Below the pieces are notes generated by a model that saw only the letters and a list, made by a program, of their open reading frames with translations, did no database searches and was not told the origin of the DNA. The translations under genes were made by a program, and so were the position numbers. 60,245 nucleotides of DNA from Aureimonas flava (GTDB lineage: Bacteria; Pseudomonadota; Alphaproteobacteria; Rhizobiales; Rhizobiaceae). Positions 9,295 through 17,131 of the stretch are shown in pieces. Location: assembly GCF_003583935.1 (NCBI RefSeq), contig NZ_QYRN01000014.1, positions 1 to 60,245 of the forward strand, in the 5' to 3' direction. Positions within the stretch are counted from its first letter, which is position 1. Each line of letters opens with the position of its first letter.

Positions 9295-9771
9295 TCAGTC
9301 CGCTTCCCTCGCGTCCGGGCGGCCTTTCAGCGCCAGCGCGGCGTTGGCGTAGCGTCGGTCGGCGGTGACCTCCGTCCCGATCCAGTCCGGCAGCACGAGC
9401 GGGTGATCGGGGGAGGGCAGTTCGATCTCGGCCACCACCAGCGGCGCGAGGGCGCCCCCGAAGACGTCGATCTCCACGGTGAGCCCGCCCAGCGGCACGA
9501 GATGACGCCGCTTCTCCACCACGAGGCCGATGCGGGCGGCCTCTAGCTCGGCCGCGTCGGCGGGCGGGATCGGGTATTCGTATTCCCCGCGCGCGCTGCC
9601 GGCGCCGGTCTTCACGGTGATCATCGCGGGGCGCCCCTCGCGCAGGCGCACCCGGAGCGTCAGGCCCTCGCGGACCGCCAGATAGAACTGGCGGATCGCG
9701 GTTCCCCCGTCGGCGAGGCCACGCCAGCCGTCTCCCCGCAGCAGGAACTTGCGTTCGATCTCGGTCGCCAT
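9295..9771 (-). CDS. CYTH domain protein (triphosphate tunnel metalloenzyme)
   Basis: A 158-residue protein beginning MATEIERKFLL, the diagnostic EIERKF motif of CYTH/TTM enzymes. Alternating charged strands follow: LRVRLREG, MITVKTG, GEYEYPIP, VEIDVFGG and VAEIELPS. These line the tunnel that binds triphosphate and divalent metal. Family members are inorganic triphosphatases, thiamine triphosphatases or class IV adenylate cyclases; small bacterial ones like this are mostly triphosphatases, which is the inferred activity. The start is unambiguous because EIERKF must be at the N-terminus. The neighbouring CHAD gene suggests a polyphosphate link. Confidence 0.9.
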   Translation of the reverse strand: MATEIERKFLLRGDGWRGLADGGTAIRQFYLAVREGLTLRVRLREGRPAMITVKTGAGSARGEYEYPIPPADAAELEAARIGLVVEKRRHLVPLGGLTVEIDVFGGALAPLVVAEIELPSPDHPLVLPDWIGTEVTADRRYANAALALKGRPDAREAD

Positions 9772-9813
9772 GGCCGCGAGGATCGCACGCGGGGCCCGTC
9801 CGTCAAGCCGCGA

Positions 9814-11319
9814 TCAATCGTCCTCGACGAAGACCTCCTTGCGCTTGTTGCGGATGGCGGGCAGCAGCGCGAAGATCACGCAGGCGAGGCCGAGCGCCAG
9901 GAGGGTGGCCGAGATCGGCCGCTCCAGGAACACCATCGCGTTGCCGCGCGAGATGATCATGGCGCGGCGCAGGTGCTCCTCCAGAAGCGGGCCCAGCACG
10001 AAGCCGAGGAGCAGCGGCGCGGGCTCGCAGCCGAGGCGGATCAGCACGTAGCCGAGGATGCCGAACACCCCGATCGCGTAGACGTCGAACGGGTTGCTGT
10101 TGATCGAATAGCAGCCGATGGCGGCGAACAGCACGATGGCGGGAAAGAGGATGCGGTAGGGGATCGTCAGCATCTTCACCCAGATGCCGATCAGGGGCAG
10201 GTTCAGGATGACCAGCAGCACGTTGCCGATCCACATCGAGGCGATGATGCCCCAGAACAGCGCGGGCTGGGTGTTGATGACGTTGGGTCCCGGCGTGATC
10301 CCCTGGAGAATGAACGCGCCCACGATCAGCGCCATCACCGGATGGGCCGGGATGCCGAGCGTCAGGAGCGGGATGAACGAGGTCTGGGCCGCCGCGTTGT
10401 TGGCGCTTTCCGGCCCGGCGACGCCCTGGATGGCGCCCTGGCCGAACTCGGACTTGTCGGCGGCGAGGTTCTTCTCCATCGAGTAGGAGGCGAAGGAGGA
10501 CAGGACGTGGCCCCCGCCCGGCAGGACGCCGAGGATGGAGCCGAGCGCCGTGCCGCGCACGACCGGGCCGGCGATGCGCCGGAAGTCCTCCCGCGTCAGC
10601 CACAGGCTGTCCACCTTCTTGACGCCGACTTCACGGGTCGTCTCGTTCTCGAGGTTGCGGAAGATCTCCGCCAGACCGAACACGCCGACGGCGATCGAGA
10701 CGAAGTTGATGCCCTGGTAGAGCTCGAGCTGGCCGAAGGTGAAGCGCGGCGTGCCGGTGTAGATGTCCTGGCCGACCGTGCCGAGGAGCAGGCCGAGCAC
10801 GATCATGGCGAGCGCCTTGACGATGGAGCCGTGGGCGAGCGAGATCGAGACCAGGAGCCCGAGCACGATCAGGGCGAAGTATTCGGGCGCGCCGAACTGG
10901 AGTGCGACGCGGGCCAGCGGCGGGGCCGCGATGGCGAGGAGCAGGGTCGCCACCGAGCCGGCGAAGAAGGAGCCGAGCGCCGCCGTCGCGAGGGCCGCGC
11001 CCGCCCGCCCCTTGCGCGCCATCTGGTAGCCGTCGATGGCCGTCACCGCCGAGGAGCTCTCGCCCGGCAGGTTGATCAGGATCGCGGTGGTGGAGCCGCC
11101 GTACTGGGCGCCGTAGTAGATGCCCGAGAGCATGATCAGCGCGGTGACCGGCGAGAAGGAGAAGGTGATCGGCAGCAGCATGGCGATGGTCGCCGTGGGG
11201 CCGATGCCGGGCAACACGCCGACCAGCGTGCCGAGCAGCACCCCGATGAAGCACCAGAAGACGTTGATGGGGGTGAGCGCCGTCTCGAAGCCGAGGGCGA
11301 GATGGGACAGGAGTTCCAT
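9814..11319 (-). CDS. tctA: Tripartite tricarboxylate transporter permease, large membrane subunit
   Basis: A 501-residue polytopic membrane protein, the normal TctA length. It begins MELLSHLALGFETALTPINV and carries the TctA landmarks GVLPGIGPTATIAMLLPITF, YYGAQYGGSTTAILINLPGE and GLLLGTVGQD. TctA forms the transport channel of the three-component TTT system, working with small subunit TctB and periplasmic binding protein TctC, usually for carboxylates such as citrate or tricarballylate. The start is 13 bp downstream of tctB. The substrate cannot be read from the sequence. Confidence 0.96.
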   Translation of the reverse strand: MELLSHLALGFETALTPINVFWCFIGVLLGTLVGVLPGIGPTATIAMLLPITFSFSPVTALIMLSGIYYGAQYGGSTTAILINLPGESSSAVTAIDGYQMARKGRAGAALATAALGSFFAGSVATLLLAIAAPPLARVALQFGAPEYFALIVLGLLVSISLAHGSIVKALAMIVLGLLLGTVGQDIYTGTPRFTFGQLELYQGINFVSIAVGVFGLAEIFRNLENETTREVGVKKVDSLWLTREDFRRIAGPVVRGTALGSILGVLPGGGHVLSSFASYSMEKNLAADKSEFGQGAIQGVAGPESANNAAAQTSFIPLLTLGIPAHPVMALIVGAFILQGITPGPNVINTQPALFWGIIASMWIGNVLLVILNLPLIGIWVKMLTIPYRILFPAIVLFAAIGCYSINSNPFDVYAIGVFGILGYVLIRLGCEPAPLLLGFVLGPLLEEHLRRAMIISRGNAMVFLERPISATLLALGLACVIFALLPAIRNKRKEVFVEDD

Positions 11320-11332
11320 GGATCCGCGCGCC

Positions 11333-11806
11333 TCAGGAGAAGGTCAGGAGGGGGCCGAAGGTCGGCAGGGTGATGCCGAGCCCCACCTTGAAGACCAGCC
11401 AGCAAAGGGCCGACATGCTGACGGCGATGGTGAGCGACGAGAGGATGGAGTTGCGCGCCGAGGCGAGCGCCACGATCGCGGTTCCCAGGAACACCACGGG
11501 CACGAGGCCGAGGGCGGCGCCGAACTCGCCGAAGATCGCAAGGGCCGAAAGGATCAGGACGATCCCCTTCCACGGGATCGGCGTCTTCTCGACCTGCTCG
11601 TTCTTCTTCATGCCGGCCAGGATCACCAGGACGCCGAACAGGGCGAGGAGGATCGCCAGCGTCATCGGGATGAAGCCCGGTCCCATGCGGATCGCGCGGC
11701 CCATGTCGTAGTTCGACGCTTCCCAGCCGAAGCCCGCCGCGAGCGCGATGAAGATCAGCCCCGCCAGAAGGTCGCGGCGCGATTTCACGCCTTCGGATGC
11801 ATGCAT
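11333..11806 (-). CDS. tctB: Tripartite tricarboxylate transporter small membrane subunit
   Basis: A 157-residue protein with four hydrophobic segments, as expected for TctB: LLAGLIFIALAAGFGWEAS, FIPMTLAILLALFGVLVILAG, a middle pair around ALAIFGEFGAALGLVPVVFL, and a last helix near the C terminus. The GPGFIPM motif between the first two helices is typical. The ATG at 11806 (MHASEGVKSRRD) is chosen because it opens directly before the first helix; a GTG at 11833 would add nine residues. It sits between tctC (90 bp upstream) and tctA (13 bp downstream). Confidence 0.9.
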   Translation of the reverse strand: MHASEGVKSRRDLLAGLIFIALAAGFGWEASNYDMGRAIRMGPGFIPMTLAILLALFGVLVILAGMKKNEQVEKTPIPWKGIVLILSALAIFGEFGAALGLVPVVFLGTAIVALASARNSILSSLTIAVSMSALCWLVFKVGLGITLPTFGPLLTFS

Positions 11807-11896
11807 GTGGATTGGCCCCCAACCAACTGGCACTGGACGAACCGGCCGGAAGCGCGAGCCCCGGCCGGTCGATATCTCGTCAGGCGGATGCGACGG

Positions 11897-12877
11897 TCAG
11901 TCGGCGTAGGTGCCCGCCGCCTGGATGATCGGGCGCCAGAGCTCGATCTGGGAGGAAAGCTGCTGCTTGAGCGCCTCCGGGGTCGCCTCCTCGGCGGAGA
12001 CGGGGGCGGTGCCCAGCTCGGCGAAGCGCGCCTTCACCGTCTCGTCGGCGAGCGCCTTCTGCAGGGCGCCTTCCAGCTTGGCGATGATCGCCGGATCGGT
12101 GCCGGCGGGGGCGTAGAGCCCGTGCCAGACGCCGATCTCCATCTTGTCGAGGCCCACTTCCTTGGTGGTCGGAAGATCGGGCAGCGAGGTCACGCGCTCG
12201 GGCGTCGTCACGGCGTAGGCCTTCACTTCGCCGGCCTTGATCTGGTTGGTGGTGTTGGTGGTCTGGTCGCACAGGACGTCCACCTGGCCGCCGACGATGT
12301 CGGTCATGGCCGGCGCCGCGCCCTGGTAGGGCACGGTGATCATCTGCGTGCCGACGGCCTCCTGGAGCAGCATGCCGCACAGGTGCGAGGCGGAACCGAT
12401 GCCGGCATGGGCATAGGTGGTGTCCGCGCCGTTCTCCTTGAGATAGCTGATCAGCGCGGCCGCGTCGGCCGGCTCGAAGTCCTTGCGCGCGACGATGGTC
12501 ATCGGCACGGAGGTGACCAGCCCGATCGGGGCGAAGGCCGTCAGCGGGTCGAAGGCGAGCTGGCGGTAGAGCGTCGGGGCCGTCGACATGCCGATATGGT
12601 GCAGGAGCAGCGTGTAGCCGTCCGGCTTGGCCTGGGCCACCTGACCTGCGCCCAGCGTGCCGCCCGCGCCGCCGACGTTCTGCACCAGCACCTGCTGGCC
12701 GAGCTCGCTGGTCATGGTCTGCGCGATCAGGCGCGTGACGGTGTCGGTCGGGCCGCCGGCGGAGAAGGGAACGACCACCGTGATCGGCTGCGTCGGGTAG
12801 TCGACCTGCGCGGACGCGGAGGACGCGGCTGCGAGAACGGCGATCGAGGCCAGGAGCCCCTTCCAAATCGGCGACAT
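11897..12877 (-). CDS. tctC: Tripartite tricarboxylate transporter periplasmic substrate-binding protein
   Basis: A 326-residue protein with a cleavable signal peptide (KGLLASIAVLAAASSASA, cleavage probably before QVDYP). The mature part shows TctC/BUG features: YPTQPITVVVPFSAGGPTDT, NVGGAGGTLGAGQVAQAKPDGYTL and GTQMITVPYQGAAPAMTDIVGGQVDVL. It captures a carboxylated ligand in the periplasm and delivers it to TctA/TctB. The ATG at 12877 has a strong GGGAGGA site 4-5 bases upstream. First gene of tctCBA. Bacteria often carry many orphan BUG proteins, but this one belongs to a complete transporter. Confidence 0.94.
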   Translation of the reverse strand: MSPIWKGLLASIAVLAAASSASAQVDYPTQPITVVVPFSAGGPTDTVTRLIAQTMTSELGQQVLVQNVGGAGGTLGAGQVAQAKPDGYTLLLHHIGMSTAPTLYRQLAFDPLTAFAPIGLVTSVPMTIVARKDFEPADAAALISYLKENGADTTYAHAGIGSASHLCGMLLQEAVGTQMITVPYQGAAPAMTDIVGGQVDVLCDQTTNTTNQIKAGEVKAYAVTTPERVTSLPDLPTTKEVGLDKMEIGVWHGLYAPAGTDPAIIAKLEGALQKALADETVKARFAELGTAPVSAEEATPEALKQQLSSQIELWRPIIQAAGTYAD

Positions 12878-13163
12878 GATTCCTCCCAGAATGTCGGCGC
12901 CTCGTCGATTGTGGCGCCACGATGAGCAGCACATGATTCTGTTTGGTTGTCCAGCCTTTTGCCAGGACCGGTGCGGATGGTGCCCGCGTTGCTCGGGTCT
13001 TCGAGGGGAATACCGCTCGGGTATCGATCGCGGGGACGGTCGGCCCCGGTCTTGCCAGGATGAACGTCGCGCCGGCGATCGGATGCTGACGGGAAGGGAC
13101 TTCGCGGCAGGATCTCCAGAGGCGATCGGAGGGCGCGGGGCGATGCGCCGCGCGAGATGCCAT
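12878..13163. other. Intergenic region upstream of tctC
   Basis: This stretch holds the tctC ribosome binding site and presumably its promoter. The only structure I see is a perfect inverted repeat, ATACC-GCTCG-GGTAT, at 13010-13024, about 133 bp upstream of the tctC start. Its half-site resembles the GGTAT core of the apiose-locus repeat, but the arms are in the opposite order. No gene-like reading frame is convincing here. Confidence 0.4.
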
Positions 13164-13198
13164 AAAAAAACCCCACGGCCGGAAGGGCGCAGGGTTCT
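13164..13198 (-). terminator. Intrinsic terminator of the cold-shock gene
   Basis: Read on the minus strand, the stem AACCC...GGGTT encloses a GC-rich loop and runs straight into seven T residues. It lies about 160 bp downstream of the cold-shock gene's stop codon and upstream of tctC, so it would isolate tctC from read-through. Confidence 0.75.
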
Positions 13199-13357
13199 CT
13201 CATATCGGTTCTTGTCGCCCCGCCCCGCCAGTTCATCCGTGGTCGGACCGGAGCGACGGGTACGAGATTGACAGTCCAAGCCTGTGCGAGGCTGGACCCG
13301 CTCCCGGCGGGGAGGGTGGCCGGGCCGGCGCGACGCGCGCGCAGCCCGGACGAGGAC

Positions 13358-13567
13358 TCAGAGAGCCTTGAGGTTCTGAGCGGCGAGCTTGCCGGTCTTG
13401 CGGTCGGCGACGAGCTCGAAGCTGACCTTCTGGCCGTCGGCCAGGCCGTCCAGGCCCGAGCGCTGCACCGCCGTGATGTGGACGAAGGCGTCCTGACCGC
13501 CATCGTCGGGAGCGATGAAGCCGAAGCCCTTCTCGGAGTTAAACCATTTCACGGTTCCCGTAGCCAT
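13358..13567 (-). CDS. Cold-shock domain protein (CspA family)
   Basis: A 69-residue single cold-shock domain. [20 protein letters not shown] contains RNP1 (KGFGFI), and DAFVHITAV is RNP2. It binds single-stranded RNA and DNA and melts mRNA structure; alphaproteobacteria carry several paralogues, only some cold-induced. The ATG at 13567 follows AAAGG at good spacing and matches the universal family N-terminus. A minus-strand promoter candidate about 140-165 bp upstream would give the long structured 5' leader seen in many csp genes, and an intrinsic terminator follows the gene. Confidence 0.95.
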   Translation of the reverse strand: MATGTVKWFNSEKGFGFIAPDDGGQDAFVHITAVQRSGLDGLADGQKVSFELVADRKTGKLAAQNLKAL

Positions 13568-13703
13568 GGGACACCTTTCTACGCAAGCGTTCGTCGGCGG
13601 CCTTCCGGCGCGCTCCAGTTTCGAATATCGCGATGAAGCGGGATGAACTGGCACCGCGCGAGCGGCGCAGGGCCCAAGCGTCCGGCCATCTTTCGACCGC
13701 TTG

Positions 13704-13732
13704 GATATGCCCGTGCCGAACGGAAAAGGCAA
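13704..13732 (-). promoter_or_regulatory. Candidate promoter of the cold-shock gene
   Basis: On the minus strand, TTGCCT (-35) and CATATC (-10) are separated by 17 bp. Transcription from here would give a leader of about 130 nt before the csp ATG, like other csp mRNAs. The -10 match is only partial. I see nothing else in the remainder of the 395-bp gap to the GH15 gene (13568-13962). Confidence 0.35.
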
Positions 13733-13962
13733 GTCGGCGTGACATATTTCCCGCAGCGGCGCGCCGGCCCACCGCCACCGTGCGCCCGTGTGCCGCAGGA
13801 TCTTGTTTCGCCGCCCATGCATTTGCCCGGGATGTTGGATCTGTCTCGCTCCGTTCGCCTCCGGCGATCTCATCGAACCAGCTCCGGGCCCGTCGGCGCA
13901 CGCCGCGCCGTGGATCCGGTCGGGTCGACCCGCGTTCTCACATCTTCGCGATCGGAGGCGTC

Positions 13963-15780
13963 ATGCTGAATTGGGTGAGACCGGCACAGGATCCGGGTGT
14001 GGAACGGCCCGGACGGCCGAGCGCGCTGCCGCTCGAGTCCTATGCCGCGCTGGGCGACGGGCGCAGCGTCGCGCTGGTGGGGCTCGACGGGTCGATCGAC
14101 TGGTGGTGCGTCCCCAACATGAATTCGGCGCCGATGCTGGACCGTATCCTTGACGAGCGGCGCGGGGGCTTCTTCACGCTGACGCCCCGGGGCGAGTTCA
14201 CGTCGCACCGCGCCTACCGGCCCGGGTCCAACGTGCTGGAGACCGTGTTCGAGACGAGCACCGGCCGCGCGCGTCTGGTGGAGGCGCTGAACAGCGGCTC
14301 GGGCGGGCGCCTGCCCTGGTGCGAACTGGCGCGCCGGATCGAGGGGCTCGAGGGCGAGGTGACCTTCGAGATGCGCCTCGTGTTCGGCACCCAGGCCGAC
14401 ACGATCTGTCCGTTCCTCTACACCAACGCCAACGCCACGACCTTCCACGCCGGCTCGGTGATCGGCCTCCTGCGCTACAGCGACGGCGTGCGGATCGAGG
14501 AGGAGGGCGACGGCGAGATCCGAGGCGTGGTCGGCGTGCGGGCCGGCGGGCGCGAACTCGTCGCCATCCTGGCCGGCGAGAACGAGCCGCTGGTGGTGGA
14601 GTCCCCCGAGGTCATCGACGCACGCATCGACGTCACGCACGAGGAATGGCGCCAATGGTGCGCCGGGATCCGCTTCCAGGGATCCTATCGCGACGCGGTG
14701 ATCCGCAGCGCCCTGGCGCTGAAGCTCCTCCTGTACTCTCCGACGGGGGCGATCGCCGCCGCCGCGACCTGCTCGCTGCCCGAAGGCATCGGCGGCGAGA
14801 AGAACTACGACTACCGCTACGCATGGGTGCGCGACGCATCGTATACGATCAAGGCGTTCCTGCGCATCGGCGCGGCGGCCGAGGCGAAGGGCGCCTTCAC
14901 CTGGCTCATCAAGCGCCTTGCCGAGCACGGCGCCCTGGTCTGCTACACGCTGGAGGGCGGCGTGCTGGGCGAGGAGGTCGAGATCGACCTGCCGGGCTAT
15001 CGCGGCAGCCGTCCGGTGCGGCGCGGCAACCAGGCGGCCGGGCAGCACCAGCACGGGATCTACGGCGACATCTTCGAGACCGCGGCCCGCTTCGTCGCCG
15101 GCGGGAACGTCCTCGACCCGCACAGCGCCTCGGTCCTCGCGGCCGTCGCCGACCGCTGCGCGGAGACCTGGCGCCAGCCCGATTCCGGCATCTGGGAGCT
15201 GTCGGAGCGGGGCCACTACACGATGTCGAAGATCAGCGCGTGGCAGGCCCTGGCGCGGGCGGTGGAGCTGGCCGACGGCGGCCATGTGCCCGCCACCTGC
15301 CGGGACCGATGGGCACGCTCGCGCGACCGGATCGCCGAATGGGTCGACGCCAACTGCTGGTCCGAGGAGCAGCAGGCCTATGTCATGGTGCCGGGCGGCG
15401 ACAAGCTCGACGCCTCGCTTGCGCTCGCGGTTCGCTTCGGCTTCGACGGGCGCGATCGGCTGGAGAAGACGCTTCGCGCACTGGACGACCGGCTCGGGCG
15501 CGGCCTCTTCCACTATCGCTACCACGGGGTCGAGAACGACGAGGGCTGCTTCCTCGCCTGCACCTTCTGGATCATCGAGGGCCTGGCGCTGCTCGGCCAC
15601 CGCGACGAGGCGCGCCTGCGTTTCGACGAGGTGATGGCGGCGCTGGATACGCGGGGCGCCGGCATCCTCGCCGAGATGGTGGATCCGGACACCTTGGCGT
15701 TCCTGGGCAACATGCCGCAGGGCCTCAGCCATCTGGCGCTGATCCAGACCGCCGCCACCGTGGACGGATGCCCCTTGTAG
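13963..15780 (+). CDS. Glycoside hydrolase family 15 protein (glucoamylase/trehalase-like)
   Basis: A 605-residue cytosolic protein without a signal peptide. The N-terminal beta domain contains LESYAALGDGRSVALVGLDG and SIDWWCVP, typical of bacterial GH15. The (alpha/alpha)6 barrel follows, with GEKNYDYRYAWVRDAS at about residues 276-291, HQHGIYGDIFETA, SGIWELSERGHYTMSK (a candidate acid Glu) and DEGCFLACTFWIIEG. Such enzymes hydrolyse trehalose, or alpha-1,4/1,6-glucosidic bonds of maltodextrin, by inversion. The ATG at 13963 follows GGAGG; upstream in-frame sequence is not family-like. No trehalose synthesis genes adjoin, so the substrate remains open. Confidence 0.9.
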   Translation: MLNWVRPAQDPGVERPGRPSALPLESYAALGDGRSVALVGLDGSIDWWCVPNMNSAPMLDRILDERRGGFFTLTPRGEFTSHRAYRPGSNVLETVFETSTGRARLVEALNSGSGGRLPWCELARRIEGLEGEVTFEMRLVFGTQADTICPFLYTNANATTFHAGSVIGLLRYSDGVRIEEEGDGEIRGVVGVRAGGRELVAILAGENEPLVVESPEVIDARIDVTHEEWRQWCAGIRFQGSYRDAVIRSALALKLLLYSPTGAIAAAATCSLPEGIGGEKNYDYRYAWVRDASYTIKAFLRIGAAAEAKGAFTWLIKRLAEHGALVCYTLEGGVLGEEVEIDLPGYRGSRPVRRGNQAAGQHQHGIYGDIFETAARFVAGGNVLDPHSASVLAAVADRCAETWRQPDSGIWELSERGHYTMSKISAWQALARAVELADGGHVPATCRDRWARSRDRIAEWVDANCWSEEQQAYVMVPGGDKLDASLALAVRFGFDGRDRLEKTLRALDDRLGRGLFHYRYHGVENDEGCFLACTFWIIEGLALLGHRDEARLRFDEVMAALDTRGAGILAEMVDPDTLAFLGNMPQGLSHLALIQTAATVDGCPL

Positions 15781-15801
15781 CGCCCTGACCCCAACGGCGG
15801 C

Positions 15802-17127
15802 TCAGCCGCCGTCGCGAACGCGCGAAAAATAGTCGTCGTCGCCGACCTGCCCGCCCTTCAGCGCGATCTCCAGCCCGTCGAAGGCGGGATCGTCGCTGTG
15901 GGCGAGGGCCACGGGCGAGCCCGGCGTGTCCGGCAGCGGCAGGCGGGTGGTCAGCGCATGCACGGCGAGCTGGCGCAGCGCGTGGCTCGACGTGTCGCCG
16001 CCCGCGATCACCGCACGACCGAGCCCGAGGCGACGAACGAGCCCGGCCTGGAGGCGCCCGAGCCCCCGGCCGATCGCGTGGCGTGCCCCAGCCGTATCCG
16101 AAAGCGCGGCGCCGAGATCGCTGTCCGGCCCCATCGCCGTGTGCACGACGACCGAGCGTCCCGCGTGCAAGGCGGCCTCGGCTCGTGCCGAAACCGCCTC
16201 GGTCGCCGCCGTGTCGCCCGCGACGAGGGCCCGGGGATCGAGGGCGATCGTCTCGAATCCGTTCGCGCCGGCATGGCGGATCTGCCGCTCGGTGGTGGGC
16301 GAGCAGCTTCCCGACACCACGCTGATGCGGCCCGCCGCGGGAAGCGGCGCGAAGGCGGCGGGCGCGCCGATGCGCCCCGTCCGCGCCCAATGCGCCGTGA
16401 GGGCGTATTCGACGCCGGACGAGCCCACCGTGAAGCGGCAGCCGGCCTCGGCCAGCCGCTCCAGCTGCCGGCCGGCGGCCTCCTGCGTCTCCCCGTTCAG
16501 GACGTCGACGAGCACGAGGCCGGGATCGGCGGCCAGGATCGCGTCGAGCCGCGCGTCGGCATCCGGCGAACACAGCGCCAGTTGGTCGAGAAGCGCGACG
16601 TCGAGGGACGTCTGCCCGGCGAGGTGCAGGCGAAGGTCCGCCTCGCGCATCGGGGTCACGGGGTGGCGGCTCATCACCGGGTGGCGGTCGATCCGGAAGG
16701 TCTCGCCCCGGAACCGGGCGAACAGCGTTCCGAAGGCGGTCCAGCGGCCGAGCTGCGGCGCGCCGACCAGCAGCGGCACCGGGCGCTCGCCGAACACCGC
16801 CCGGCCGATCTCGGCGGCCCGCCCGATGGATCCGACGCCGGGGCTTGAATCGAAGGTCGAGCAGACCTTGTAGTGGGTGATCGCGGCGCCGCGTGCCGCC
16901 AGCCACCGGAACGCGTCGGGCAGGTTCCGGTCCATCCAGTCCGGCGTCTCGCTGCGGCTGGTGCCGGCAAGGCCGATCGCGGCCGCGCCGGCGAACCGCG
17001 CGAGTTGCGCGTCCGTCGGCACGTCGGTGAACAGCACCGTCTCGATGCCGCGCATGGCGAGGGATTCCATGACGTCGGTGGAGCCGGTGAGGTCGTCGCC
17101 GTAGAAGGCGAGAAGCGGCGTCGTCAT
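15802..17127 (-). CDS. oiaK: Four-carbon acid sugar kinase family protein, probable 3-oxo-isoapionate kinase
   Basis: A 441-residue DUF1537-family kinase. The N-terminal substrate domain starts MTTPLLAFYGDDLTGSTDVM, and the C-terminal nucleotide-binding domain has GGDTSSHALRQL and GLEIALKGGQVGDDDYF. In D-apiose degradation OiaK phosphorylates 3-oxo-isoapionate at O4. That specificity is inferred from the neighbours: it begins 4 bp after a RuBisCO-like protein gene in the same operon, and apsD, apnL and apnO lie just beyond the GntR gene. Other DUF1537 members act on erythronate, threonate or 3-oxo-tetronates. The stop codon lies inside a perfect 8-bp hairpin (15794-15812), with GH15 converging. 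Confidence 0.8.
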   Translation of the reverse strand: MTTPLLAFYGDDLTGSTDVMESLAMRGIETVLFTDVPTDAQLARFAGAAAIGLAGTSRSETPDWMDRNLPDAFRWLAARGAAITHYKVCSTFDSSPGVGSIGRAAEIGRAVFGERPVPLLVGAPQLGRWTAFGTLFARFRGETFRIDRHPVMSRHPVTPMREADLRLHLAGQTSLDVALLDQLALCSPDADARLDAILAADPGLVLVDVLNGETQEAAGRQLERLAEAGCRFTVGSSGVEYALTAHWARTGRIGAPAAFAPLPAAGRISVVSGSCSPTTERQIRHAGANGFETIALDPRALVAGDTAATEAVSARAEAALHAGRSVVVHTAMGPDSDLGAALSDTAGARHAIGRGLGRLQAGLVRRLGLGRAVIAGGDTSSHALRQLAVHALTTRLPLPDTPGSPVALAHSDDPAFDGLEIALKGGQVGDDDYFSRVRDGG

Positions 17128-17131
17128 CGGC

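Noticed and set aside
13633-13962. Upstream extension of the GH15 gene by 110 codons
   Set aside because: The added sequence is Arg/Ala/Ser-rich and unlike GH15 N-termini. A good GGAGG site precedes the ATG at 13963, where the family pattern begins.
15794-15812. Perfect hairpin ACGGCGGC-TCA-GCCGCCGT between GH15 and oiaK as an intrinsic terminator
   Set aside because: The loop is only the 3-nt oiaK stop codon and no T run follows on either strand. It may still affect mRNA ends but is not a standard terminator.
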